The position numbers and the translations under genes were made by a program. Positions 44,272 to 53,232 of a DNA stretch of 64,000 nucleotides are shown one piece after another. Numbering within the stretch: position 1 is the stretch's first letter; each line of letters opens with the position of its first letter. Source of the stretch: Maribellus sediminis (GTDB lineage: Bacteria > Bacteroidota > Bacteroidia > Bacteroidales > Prolixibacteraceae); the NCBI RefSeq assembly GCF_011799805.1, contig NZ_WXUB01000004.1:1-64000 (forward strand), written 5' to 3'. Below the pieces are notes generated by a model, which saw only the letters and a program-made list of their open reading frames with translations, did no database searches and was not told the origin of the DNA.

Positions 44272-44282
44272 GGTTTGATGTT

Positions 44283-44549
44283 TTATTCCGGCGAAAAAAA
44301 CAAGAGGTACATTTTTTTCCCCATTGGTGATTCGCCTGTTTTCGTGATTTTTACCCGGGTTGACCGTAACGTCAATTGCCGCATATACAAAATCAGTGAT
44401 TCGTAATCGATCAACATCCGGTCGGTTCCCTGTTGAATACTAAAATGAGTCAATGGTGTTTGTACGTTGTCCTGAACTTCCCGTGCAGCCAGGTTCTGAA
44501 TTCCAGCTAAAATGACAAAAAGAAAGGGAACCAGATAATATTTATACAT
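44283..44549 (-). pseudogene. N-terminal remnant of an M14 zinc carboxypeptidase
   Basis: 88 residues from the ATG at 44549: a signal peptide (MYKYYLVPFLFVILAGIQNLAA) followed by FSIQQGTDRMLIDYESLI and TRVKITKTGESPMGKKMYLLFFS, then a stop. This is the start of exported M14 peptidases of Bacteroidota, in which a GTDR-like motif and a 'R-V-x-x-G-x-S/T-x-x-G-(R/K)-x-M' strand lead into the zinc HxxE motif. All catalytic residues are missing, because the frame ends just where the catalytic domain should continue and the esterase gene starts 12 bases later. So the gene has been truncated, probably by a deletion joining it to the esterase region. Confidence 0.65.
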
Positions 44550-44727
44550 ACCGTAGTATTGTGATGTTACAAACGAAAGTTTGCTGCTAAATATAACTAA
44601 ACTTATGCGCTTAGGTAAAAAATTCGTTTTCATTTTGAAAAACCGACAATGGGACATAACTGCCGCTGGAGGTTTTTATGGGCTGGTACGATTACGCCAT
44701 TTGGCAGTTTGCGGACAGAGTTAGGTG

Positions 44728-45075
44728 TCAGAAGTTAATAAAAGTGCGCCACAGCACAAGAACAACTCCCACAGCAAAGAGGATGGTAAAAATTAGTTTG
44801 TTGTGTTTGGCCAGCCAGTTGGGGAGAAATATGTCAAAATTGTCCCGGTCGGATTCGGAATACCTTCGGGCCAGAACGGTAAGCGGACAAAACGAACGGA
44901 AAGCAAGCAAAACAAGACCTTCTGCTACAACCAGACCAATGCCAACCCAGGTGTAAGTGTTAACTGCGTCGATTATGCCGGTGTAAAGTATATAAACAAT
45001 TACACTCACAAAGAACACCCAGATGATGGTGTGTGCAATTTTTATGGTCAGCAATTTATTTGTCGCGGTCATCAT
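44728..45075 (-). CDS. Small membrane protein, three helices
   Basis: 115 residues. Membrane segments at about 13-33, 41-61 and 92-111. Between the second and third lies a conserved-looking polar loop CPLTVLARRYSESDRDNFDIFLPNWLAKHN, with Cys 63 and several charged residues. The N-terminus could be the second Met (MTATNK). No family named. Inner-membrane protein, possibly associated with electron transport or ion handling by general similarity only. Not linked to its neighbours by short spacing. Confidence 0.6.
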   Translation of the reverse strand: MMTATNKLLTIKIAHTIIWVFFVSVIVYILYTGIIDAVNTYTWVGIGLVVAEGLVLLAFRSFCPLTVLARRYSESDRDNFDIFLPNWLAKHNKLIFTILFAVGVVLVLWRTFINF

Positions 45076-45245
45076 CGTAAAAATAATGCATTATGTTTTG
45101 ATTGGTGCTTCGGACAATTGGTTTACAATTTGAAAGACAAACAATAGTTCTGCCCCCACCTTAGAATGTTATTGTACGTTTGCCAGTGACAGGTAAGGTC
45201 CGGCCGGCCGGATAATTATTGATTTTACTACAATCCATATTATTC

Positions 45246-46040
45246 TCATCCCAGTTTTAAAATTCGAAAAGCGCCTCTTACTACAATCAAAAATACGATT
45301 GACCCAATAATTAAATCGGGATATTTCGATTGGGTAAGCAAAACCAGGATACCGGCCAAAATTACGCCTGCATTAATGATCACATCGTTTGAGGTAAAGA
45401 TCATACTGGCTTTCATGTGTGCTTCTTTGCTTTTTGATTTTTGCAGTAAGAACAGACAAATAGCATTGGCAATCAGTGCAAGAATTGATATACCGATCAT
45501 CATTCTAAAATCGGGCATTTCTTCAAAACCGATAAACCTTCGGATAACTTCAGCTATACCCAAAGCAGCCAGCGTCAGCTGAAAGTAACCACTTAAACGT
45601 GCCACTTTCTTTTTCCGGATGAGTGTTGAGCCAACTGCCCAAAGGCTTAAACCATACACAAAAGAATCGGCCAGCATGTCCAGCGAATCGGCTACAAGCC
45701 CCATCGATTTCGAAATAAGCCCCGTTGTCATCTCCAGTACGAAGAACCCGAAATTAATGATCAGCACCGTCCACAGTAGCTTCGATTGTGCTTCGGAGGA
45801 TTCAGCTACTACTTCTGAATCATCAACATTTTTGATGTTTACCAATTTTGCCCCAAAGTTTAAGGCTTCCAAACGCGCTGTTATTTCCCGGTCTTCATCG
45901 GTGTGAAAAATGGTCAGACTCCGCTTTTCAATATCAAACTCCAGCTTCCTGATCACGTTTAAGCCATCAAGTTTCATCCTGATCATGTTTTCCTCCGAGG
46001 GGCAATCCATCTTTGGGATGTTGTAAGCTGATTTTAACAT
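45246..46040 (-). CDS. Cation diffusion facilitator with N-terminal heavy-metal-associated-like domain
   Basis: 264 residues. N-terminal ferredoxin-like domain (about 1-75) that keeps one cysteine and acidic residues in IPKMDCPSEENMIRM instead of the usual two-cysteine GMTCxxC, then six membrane helices. TM2 carries the CDF metal site pattern DSLDMLADS and TM5 carries SNDV. The C-terminal cytoplasmic regulatory domain of classical CDFs is absent. Exports a divalent metal (zinc, cadmium, cobalt or iron) or moves it between compartments. It begins 13 bp after the TonB receptor stop, so they share an operon and probably a metal. Confidence 0.85.
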   Translation of the reverse strand: MLKSAYNIPKMDCPSEENMIRMKLDGLNVIRKLEFDIEKRSLTIFHTDEDREITARLEALNFGAKLVNIKNVDDSEVVAESSEAQSKLLWTVLIINFGFFVLEMTTGLISKSMGLVADSLDMLADSFVYGLSLWAVGSTLIRKKKVARLSGYFQLTLAALGIAEVIRRFIGFEEMPDFRMMIGISILALIANAICLFLLQKSKSKEAHMKASMIFTSNDVIINAGVILAGILVLLTQSKYPDLIIGSIVFLIVVRGAFRILKLG

Positions 46041-46053
46041 AGCTCAATCTTTT

Positions 46054-48222
46054 TTACAATATACTAATCTTCACACCTCCGTTAAACACAAAACCATCGG
46101 TTGGCGCCCAAATATCAGTAAATGTAGGACTATTGTATGGAGGCAATACCAGAGGTTCAAATTTCGACTGATTGGTATTCGTGAAGTTTTCGAAATTGAT
46201 AAATACCGAAAAGTTTTCGAACATGCGCATCAACATGGCACCCATTATCCAGTAATCGGTTTTCGTGTGATACACATTGTCGTATTGCTTGCCAGTGTAA
46301 TACAGCTCGTAACCCGCCGACCATTTTTCCTCAATTTCGTACATCAATACAAAACCTGCATTGTGTTTTGGTGTCAAAGGTTGCTGACGGTTGATGTTGT
46401 CGTATTTCAGTTTTGTATTTATGAATGCATAGTTGATATAAAGCTTAAAGTCGTTGTAACTTAGTTTTGCATTGGTCTCAAAACCCGAACTAAGAATATT
46501 ACCATCGGCACTTTCAAAATAAGCCAGGTCGGAAGCGTTGTCTTCCCTGAGAACCAGGGCATTTTTAAGATGTGTGACGTAGAACAGCTGGTTGATCGAG
46601 AAGGTCATTTTTTCGCCTAAAACGGTTTTGTAATTCACATCAAAATTCGCACCTAACGAGGTTTCGGCATCCACCTGATCCGACAAAGCTTGAATGCCTC
46701 TGAAGTAAAGTATTTCGGCATCTTCGGTAAATATGGTGGGTAATTTATAACCCATCGCGCCGCCAAGGCGTGTACTCAGCTTTGGATTGGCTTTGTAAAG
46801 CAGCGTAAAACGCGGCAGCACAAAAGTACCGTAATCAGCATTGTAATCTGTTCTCAAACCAGCTTCCAATACCAGTTTTTCGCTAAAATCAGTTGTGTTT
46901 TGAATAAAGCCCCCAAAGGTGTTATGCGTGTAATCTCTTGCAGTCGTTGTGTCGGTATGCTCTTCTGTAAACTGTTCGAGGTAATGGTTGAGACCGAATT
47001 GCCATTCCGATTTTTTATTCTTGTGCAGATTGTACATGGCTTCGGTAAAGCCGGAAACCTGATGCCCATTGAAACGGTAGTCGGGGATGGTAAGTTTCCG
47101 ATCAAACCACGAAATGCTGTTTTTGAATGAAATGGTTCTGTTATCGGTTGAGTTCAGGAAGTTGAGCTGGGTAGAATAGCGTTCCGATTTATTTTCTTCG
47201 AAAAAGACATGTTCGGCGTCCGCATTCCCTTTTATCACTTCCATGTCGCCGCCGGTTCGTTTGTCGATGGTAGAGTTAAAACCAAAACTGAGCTCGGTGT
47301 TTGGGTTGAAATAGAAATACAACTTTGGATTGAATCCAAAAGTTTGTGCTTCGGGCATGTTTGAAAAACCATCATTGTCGGGATCGTATGGAACCTGGAA
47401 ACTTCCTGAACCATAAACCGATAGGCCGACCTTGCCATATTTTTGGGCATAAAATAAATTGCCCGTTGAACCCAATGCGCTGGTTTGATTGACCATGACG
47501 TCCAATACGGGCTCGTCTTCAGGCTGAATGCTTACAAGGTTTACCAAACCCGCAATGGCCCCGCCCCCGTAAAGCGTAGAGTTGCTCCCTTTGATCAGTT
47601 CCACCTGTCTTAAGTCCAGCGGCGGGATCTGCATAATCGACAGACCGCCGGCAAAACCACCGTATAGCGGCATTCCGTCTTTTAATATTTGTGTGTACCT
47701 GCCGTCAAGTCCCTGAATCCGGATGTTCATATTTCCGGAACTAAGCGAGGTTTGTTGCATCTGCACCCCTGTAGTTTCTCTCAGCAGCATTCCTATATTC
47801 GAGGAGTTCATGGCCGCTTTTTCACCCAACTCTTCACCTGTAATTGCTTCAATGCGGGTTGGAATATCCTGGATGCTGCGCGATGAACGGGTTGTAGTAA
47901 TGATAACTTCCTCCAGTTCTTCGCCGGCTTCCAGTTCAACTTCAATTACTTTGTTGTTGTCAGCCGGGAAGGACAGGTCAATTTCTATCTCTTCGTAACC
48001 GACAAAGGAAATCACAAAGTTCATTTTTCCATCCGGCAGGTTGCTGAACATAGCCAGGCCTTCAGTATCGGTCACGGTTCCGGTGCTGGTCCCTTCAATG
48101 ATTACACTTGCCCCGATCAGGGATTCTCCTGATTCTCCGTTGACCTGAAAACTTACTTTATTTTGTGCCGTTATCATTCCTGAAAAGAACAGGAAAAGTA
48201 TGCCGCTTAGAAATATCTTCAT
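46054..48222 (-). CDS. TonB-dependent outer-membrane receptor
   Basis: 722 residues from MKIFLSGILFLFFSGMITAQ, a signal peptide; the ATG at 48261 is upstream of it. CarboxypepD_reg-like domain (about 20-105, ESLIGASVIIEGTSTGTVTDTEG), plug domain (about 115-225: IQDIPTRIEAITGEEL, MNIRIQGLDGRYTQILKDGMPLYGG, ELIKGSNSTLYGGGAIAGLVNL) and a 22-strand barrel ending in an aromatic-aliphatic terminus. No SusD partner, so this is not a glycan pair. Coupling to a CDF transporter implies uptake of a metal or metal chelate (inference). Confidence 0.92.
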   Translation of the reverse strand: MKIFLSGILFLFFSGMITAQNKVSFQVNGESGESLIGASVIIEGTSTGTVTDTEGLAMFSNLPDGKMNFVISFVGYEEIEIDLSFPADNNKVIEVELEAGEELEEVIITTTRSSRSIQDIPTRIEAITGEELGEKAAMNSSNIGMLLRETTGVQMQQTSLSSGNMNIRIQGLDGRYTQILKDGMPLYGGFAGGLSIMQIPPLDLRQVELIKGSNSTLYGGGAIAGLVNLVSIQPEDEPVLDVMVNQTSALGSTGNLFYAQKYGKVGLSVYGSGSFQVPYDPDNDGFSNMPEAQTFGFNPKLYFYFNPNTELSFGFNSTIDKRTGGDMEVIKGNADAEHVFFEENKSERYSTQLNFLNSTDNRTISFKNSISWFDRKLTIPDYRFNGHQVSGFTEAMYNLHKNKKSEWQFGLNHYLEQFTEEHTDTTTARDYTHNTFGGFIQNTTDFSEKLVLEAGLRTDYNADYGTFVLPRFTLLYKANPKLSTRLGGAMGYKLPTIFTEDAEILYFRGIQALSDQVDAETSLGANFDVNYKTVLGEKMTFSINQLFYVTHLKNALVLREDNASDLAYFESADGNILSSGFETNAKLSYNDFKLYINYAFINTKLKYDNINRQQPLTPKHNAGFVLMYEIEEKWSAGYELYYTGKQYDNVYHTKTDYWIMGAMLMRMFENFSVFINFENFTNTNQSKFEPLVLPPYNSPTFTDIWAPTDGFVFNGGVKISIL

Positions 48223-48292
48223 TTTAAATGTGTTTCGCCTTTCAAAAGTGTAAATGTACAATGATTCTGCGAAGCTGGCACTGTTGGCTGCG

Positions 48293-48661
48293 TTACCAGG
48301 TCTTTTCGAAATATTCCTTATTAATTGTTTTGTCGTGTGTTTTCCACAGGCTATTGTTTCGATTGTTAAGATTCAAACCATCTTTATTCCCAAAAACTTT
48401 CGATAAAACGGACAATGGGAAAAGAAATAAATAAAATATGAGGCTAAGCAGGATATTCGGGATGATATAACTTAATATTTTGGCCAACTTCATCCAAAGA
48501 AAATGAATCAGCCCGCTGATTTTATCCGAGATTGCTCCCAGCAGACCTACAGTAACGGACACTATTAACAGCCATTTCGAATTGGTTACCAGGAAAATGA
48601 TGGCAAATCCAATGGATATGATTAAAACTGTTTTTGTAGCGTTATTCTTTTTTGTTTTCAT
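48293..48661 (-). CDS. SxtJ-family membrane protein
   Basis: 122 residues with four hydrophobic segments (VLIISIGFAIIFLVTNSKW; WLLIVSVTVGLLGAISDKISGLIHFLWMKLAKILSYIIPNI split there; LLSLIFYLFLFPLSVLSKVFG) and a polar C-terminus with NRNNSLWK. The combination LIHFLWMKLAKILSYIIPNILLS and FLFPLSV fits SxtJ-type proteins, named from the saxitoxin gene cluster and often found after NodU/CmcH-type carbamoyltransferases. Nine bases after the DUF5989 stop. Function is not known. It is the last gene of the four-gene operon. Confidence 0.75.
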   Translation of the reverse strand: MKTKKNNATKTVLIISIGFAIIFLVTNSKWLLIVSVTVGLLGAISDKISGLIHFLWMKLAKILSYIIPNILLSLIFYLFLFPLSVLSKVFGNKDGLNLNNRNNSLWKTHDKTINKEYFEKTW

Positions 48662-48670
48662 ACACAGGTT

Positions 48671-48820
48671 TTAGAAAAGTGTATAAATGAAGGGAGCAAT
48701 AGCGCTGCCCCCGGCAAAGACAATTACAATACCAAGTAACAACAGAACAATAATAAGTGGCAGCAACCAAAATTTTTTTCGCTCCTTCATAAAGAGCCAT
48801 AAGTCTTTCAGAAAGTCCAT
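48671..48820 (-). CDS. DUF5989-type small membrane protein
   Basis: 49 residues, recovered by hand because it is very short: MDFLKDLWLFMKERKKFW followed by a hydrophobic helix (LLPLIIVLLLLGIVIVFAGGS) and AIAPFIYTLF. It has a basic-amphipathic N-terminus and one transmembrane helix, a widespread pattern in carbamoyltransferase operons. It starts 37 bp after the carbamoyltransferase stop and ends nine bases before the SxtJ gene. Probably an inner-membrane partner that anchors or assists the enzyme (inference). Confidence 0.8.
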   Translation of the reverse strand: MDFLKDLWLFMKERKKFWLLPLIIVLLLLGIVIVFAGGSAIAPFIYTLF

Positions 48821-48857
48821 ATTATTTGTTTTTAGTTCATAATAGCTGCTGATTCAG

Positions 48858-50723
48858 CTAGTCCATTTTAAATTTGACCATCCATTTCTCTTTATTTTGC
48901 CAATCAGGCTGATCTGTTTTGCAATACACAAAATCGTTCATAACCAGGTAATCCATCTCTGTACTCATAAAACAGCGATAGGCATCGTAAGGGGTGCAAA
49001 CTATCGGCTCTCCCCGGACATTGAAACTTGTATTAACAACAATACCATAGCCGGTTTGATTTTTAAATTCGTTTATCAGTTCCCAGTACCGGGGATTTGT
49101 CTCCTTATGTACCGTTTGAATTCTTGCAGAAAAGTCGAGGTGTGTTACGGACTGTACATCGCTCCGTTTGTGGTATAATTTTTCCCACAGAGGCAGATTG
49201 TGATAATTACCGGGTAGCTTTTCTCTTCTTTCCTTCTTTACCGGAGCAGTAAACAGCATATAGGGAGAAGCCACATCCAGGTCGAAAAAATCCTTACTGT
49301 TTTCTATTAAAACCGACGGAGCGAATGGCCTGAATCCTTCCCTGTATTTGATTTTCAGATTTAATCTTTTCTGCATATCGGCGTTACGTGCGTCTCCAAG
49401 AATGCTCCTGTTTCCCAATGCGCGGGGTCCGAATTCCATTCTTCCCTGGAACCAACCTACAATTTTACTGTCTGCTATCTGAGCTGCAACAGCGGCACAT
49501 AATTCATTAAAATCCGCATATTTTTTGAATACCGCTTTGTATTTTCTGTTCATTAACCCTATTTCTTTCTCAGAATAATCAGGCCCCAAATAAGCGCCGG
49601 TCATTTTATCCGCTCTGTTCTCCAATTTTCTTTCTTCCGAGAAATACAAATAATGAGCAGCCATAGCAGCACCGAGTGACCCGCCTGCATCGCCTGCCGC
49701 CGGCTGTATGTAAATGTTTTTGAAGACTTTTTCCTGCAGCAATTTTCCGTTGGCGACACAGTTAAGCGCAACTCCGCCGGCCAGACACAGATTTTCGGAA
49801 TTGGTAACTCTTTTGGCTTCAAGAGCCATCTTCATCACAATTTCTTCTGTAACTTTTTGTATGGCCATGGCTAAATTACAATGGCGCTGTTCAATTTCGG
49901 CTTCAGGTTTTCGGCGTGGAAATGAAAAAAGAGCAGCCCACTTTTTCTCTTTAATCATTTTTAATCCTGTGCTGTAGTTGAAATACTTTTGATTCAGCCA
50001 AACAGAACCATCTTCTTTTACGTCTGCCAATTCACTTTTTATAATGCTCGTGTATTTTTTTACCTCTTCTGAATCGGGATCTCCATAAGGAGCCAGTCCC
50101 ATCAATTTGTACTCGCCTGAATTTACCGTAAAACCAAGAAAATAGGTAAAGGCGCTGTAAAGCAATCCTAGCGAATGCGGAAAATGCAGTTCCTTAATCA
50201 TGGAAATAGCATTTCCTTTACCCATAGCTATGGAAGCAGTACTCCATTCGCCAACACCGTCGATGGTAAGAATTGCGGATTCTTCGTAAGGCGACACAAA
50301 AAATGCACTCGAGGCATGTGACAGATGGTGCTCAAGGAAGAGCAAGGTCAGCTCTTTTTTGTCAAAGTGCTGAATCTCTTTCAAGCCATCATATATCAAT
50401 TTCTTCAAAAACATTTTTTCATTCAACCAAACGGGAATAGCTTTCAGAAACGACAGCAATCCTTTGGGAGCAAATGCATAATACGTTTCCAGCAAGCGTT
50501 CGAACTTCAACAAAGGCTTGTCATAAAACACAACTGCATCCAATTCATCCAGGTTTAGACCGGTTTCTTCCAGGCAGTACTTTATTGCATTTACCGGAAA
50601 ATCGGAAGTGTGTTTAATTCGAGTGAATCGTTCTTCCTGGGCAGCTGCTGCCACTTCTCCGCCGATGGTGAGTGCGGCAGCTGAATCGTGATAAAATGCA
50701 GAAATACCTAAGATTTTTTTCAT
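48858..50723 (-). CDS. Carbamoyltransferase, NodU/CmcH family
   Basis: 621 residues. N-terminal ASKHA-type ATPase domain (ILGISAFYHDSAAALTIGGE; LTIDGVGEWSTASIAMG; NLCLAGGVALNCVANGKLL) and C-terminal carbamoyltransferase domain (GWFQGRMEFGPRALGNRSILGDAR; VNTSFNVRGEPIVCTPYDAYRCF). These enzymes make carbamoyl-AMP and transfer the carbamoyl group to a hydroxyl, as in NodU, TobZ and SxtI. The acceptor here is unknown. Its start overlaps the stop of the SGNH-TPR gene by four bases. Genes for DUF5989 and SxtJ follow, so this is a compact operon devoted to one modification. Confidence 0.92.
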   Translation of the reverse strand: MKKILGISAFYHDSAAALTIGGEVAAAAQEERFTRIKHTSDFPVNAIKYCLEETGLNLDELDAVVFYDKPLLKFERLLETYYAFAPKGLLSFLKAIPVWLNEKMFLKKLIYDGLKEIQHFDKKELTLLFLEHHLSHASSAFFVSPYEESAILTIDGVGEWSTASIAMGKGNAISMIKELHFPHSLGLLYSAFTYFLGFTVNSGEYKLMGLAPYGDPDSEEVKKYTSIIKSELADVKEDGSVWLNQKYFNYSTGLKMIKEKKWAALFSFPRRKPEAEIEQRHCNLAMAIQKVTEEIVMKMALEAKRVTNSENLCLAGGVALNCVANGKLLQEKVFKNIYIQPAAGDAGGSLGAAMAAHYLYFSEERKLENRADKMTGAYLGPDYSEKEIGLMNRKYKAVFKKYADFNELCAAVAAQIADSKIVGWFQGRMEFGPRALGNRSILGDARNADMQKRLNLKIKYREGFRPFAPSVLIENSKDFFDLDVASPYMLFTAPVKKERREKLPGNYHNLPLWEKLYHKRSDVQSVTHLDFSARIQTVHKETNPRYWELINEFKNQTGYGIVVNTSFNVRGEPIVCTPYDAYRCFMSTEMDYLVMNDFVYCKTDQPDWQNKEKWMVKFKMD

Positions 50724-52654
50724 TGTTCTTTTTGCTCTTTCTCAACCTGTAACAAAGCCTGGGCTATTTGAATGGTTTCATTATTCCTGGAATCAAGGCT
50801 TAGCGATCTCAGTAAATATTTTCGCGCCGGTTCTGTATTTCGTAATTGAACATAGTTGAATGCCAGTTTATTCAATACCTGAATATTGGCATCATTTTCA
50901 ATCAAAGCCTCCTTTTCACGTTGTATATCTTCAAGGATGGTTATAATAACACCATAAAATGTATTCCTGGTATCGTTGGATTGTAAGTACCGGTAATACA
51001 GCAAGGCATGTTCCGGATCATCAGTACGGGTATAAATTTTTCCCAATTGCTGCGCAACAGGTATGGTTGGATTTAGCTTAAAAGCTTTTGAGAAGTAGAA
51101 TGCTGCTTTGGGAAAATCGTCGGCGGATACACTTAAGGCCGCTACATCTTTTAATAATTTCTCTTCTAAAGGATCAATTAGCGCAAAGGCCTCACTTAGT
51201 TTGAGTGCACTTTTTACATCGCCTTTATTCCGGTAGGCAACATAGAGCCCGGCCTGAACCTTATTCCAGGAAGTTTCACCATGTGTATAGTTTAAAATGC
51301 TTTTTTCAAATTCAGTGGTAGCTTTAACGACTTGCTGTTTCGGTACCGGATTATTCGTAAACGGCCATTCGTTTAACATGAAGCGAATTTGATAGGCGCC
51401 TTTCAACGAATCGACCTCATTAACCGGCATTTCCTTTAATAAGCGGTCAAAGCTCATTGCTCTGCTCCAATCCGATGCCGGCAGATTCAGCTCCTTCATT
51501 TTTGTAAAAAAAGCATCGGACAGTAGGGCATACCCAAATAAATTTGGATGTACATGTTCCAGTAAGGTCTCATTTCCTATGATCCCGTGCGGAGATTCCT
51601 GTTCGAAGCGTGACCTGGAATCGACAAGTTGAACCAGAGCGTATGAGCGGGCCAACGTTTCAATCTCGCTGTTAATAGCCTCAGGTGCCCTGAACCTGAG
51701 CAGATCATATTCTTTTGCTTTTACAAAAAGCTTTTTGGCTTCGTCAAAATTTCCATTTTCATACTGTTGCCGGGCTTTTTCATAAAAGTTTATTGCTGAA
51801 TTTTCAGGTACGCTGTCGCTGATAAATGGTTTTAAATCCTTTTCATTACTCACCAGGTTGCTGATCAGCACAGGAATATTCTCACGGTCCAGAATCTCGC
51901 AGGTGCGATTCATGTTGTACCTGAACTGTTCAATTGCCTGCTGGTATTTCTCCGATCCGAAGGCGATCTGTTTATCGCCGGGCATGTGTTGCATTAAGCT
52001 TTCTTCGGTGAGCTTCTCAGTCTGTGTTGCCTTGCTAATGCCTTCAATAATGTTGTACATTAACTGGTACAGTTTTAATTGCCGCAGCTTGATGATGCTT
52101 CTTACTATTTTAGGATTGTTCCCCGTTTTTAGTACAGATCCCACACCAAGTGCACCATAGTATTCGTTGTGCCCAACATAAATTAACACCGCATCCGGTT
52201 CGTAATCCACAATTTTCTCCGCAAAATCGGCAACGGTATACGAATTCACCGCCGTCAGCGAAAGGTTGATGATCTCGAAGTTAACATCGGGAAAAGCAAA
52301 CATTAAACGGTATTTGAGCCAACGGTGAAACGATCCGTTGTAGCCGTAGGGGAACCCAACCGTGGTTGATTCTCCGAGTACAAAGATTCGGTAGGTATCA
52401 TCCGCTTTGTGCATCGAAAAAGGCTCGTAATATCCAACTGTGGCTTTATCGGCATCCGGAAAGAATTTTTCCGATGCAAATTCATTCATCACGTAATAAC
52501 CTGGGTAGGATTCACTTTCCACAAACAGATCGTAGCTGTGTCCGTAGCCGGCCAGTCTTAATATCAATTCGATAAATACGATTAAAAACAAGGAAAGTGA
52601 AACCAGTATTATTCTGAATAACCAGATTCTGCTGCTTTTCGATTTGTTTTCCAT
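50720..52654 (-). CDS. Membrane-anchored SGNH/GDSL hydrolase with TPR domain
   Basis: About 644 residues from MENKSKSSRIW (the ATG at 52678 adds eight residues). One N-terminal transmembrane helix (LFRIILVSLSLFLIVFIELILRL) puts the rest in the periplasm. The SGNH domain (about 80-400) shows the nucleophile block VLGESTTVGFPYGY, the block III VLIYVGHNEYYGALG and a late DHVHPN-type catalytic pair (LEHVHPNLFGYALLSDA). TPR-like repeats fill about 400-640. Related proteins transfer or remove acyl groups on extracellular polymers. As first gene of the carbamoyltransferase operon it may act on the same product. Confidence 0.85.
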   Translation of the reverse strand: MENKSKSSRIWLFRIILVSLSLFLIVFIELILRLAGYGHSYDLFVESESYPGYYVMNEFASEKFFPDADKATVGYYEPFSMHKADDTYRIFVLGESTTVGFPYGYNGSFHRWLKYRLMFAFPDVNFEIINLSLTAVNSYTVADFAEKIVDYEPDAVLIYVGHNEYYGALGVGSVLKTGNNPKIVRSIIKLRQLKLYQLMYNIIEGISKATQTEKLTEESLMQHMPGDKQIAFGSEKYQQAIEQFRYNMNRTCEILDRENIPVLISNLVSNEKDLKPFISDSVPENSAINFYEKARQQYENGNFDEAKKLFVKAKEYDLLRFRAPEAINSEIETLARSYALVQLVDSRSRFEQESPHGIIGNETLLEHVHPNLFGYALLSDAFFTKMKELNLPASDWSRAMSFDRLLKEMPVNEVDSLKGAYQIRFMLNEWPFTNNPVPKQQVVKATTEFEKSILNYTHGETSWNKVQAGLYVAYRNKGDVKSALKLSEAFALIDPLEEKLLKDVAALSVSADDFPKAAFYFSKAFKLNPTIPVAQQLGKIYTRTDDPEHALLYYRYLQSNDTRNTFYGVIITILEDIQREKEALIENDANIQVLNKLAFNYVQLRNTEPARKYLLRSLSLDSRNNETIQIAQALLQVEKEQKEQ

Positions 52655-53232
52655 GTTCAAAAGTTTTAAGCCGGCCATGGAATGCCGGAAACAATGCAGG
52701 ACAATTCAAAGCTCCTGCCTGTCAGGTCACTATGCCGCTTATTCATTTAGTTTTATTCAAGTTTAGTCTGTTGCTGCCCTGTGTTCTTTCCTGCATGCGG
52801 TGTCCGGCACAAGCAGGAGCACACTAAACCGGCAGCTCCGAAAAACGCATTAAGCTACAAATTTTTGATATTAAATGGTAAGGTGAAGCCTGAAATATTT
52901 AAGGGGGTGTTTTTGCTGAATATATCGGATAAGCGGTTGACTTTCTGTCGTGACGGATGAATAAGGTAATTTGGTATATGGTTTGAAAAAATCTGACAAT
53001 CTCCGGGTTCCTTTGGAAAGTTGCCCCTTCCGCGGCACTGGGAGGCTCAAATGTTTAACAGGGACACAAAAAGACTTACTGGGAGGCCCAAAAGTTGTAC
53101 ATGTTTCAAAATACACCAAGAAGGCAAGAATTGCATTGACTGCGATCGACATATGAGTGGATGGAAGATGCTACTCTTATGGTTATTTGGGTAAATTTGA
53201 ATTTTTCCAGTTCATTTTTTCGAGTCGCTAAT
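52655..53232. other. Intergenic, about 580 bp, mostly unexplained
   Basis: Upstream space of the SGNH operon. It contains a short direct repeat (CTGGGAGGCTCAAA at 53038 and CTGGGAGGCCCAAA near 53079). Small frames on both strands here show no protein-like composition. No RNA gene or transposase remnant recognised. Confidence 0.4.
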
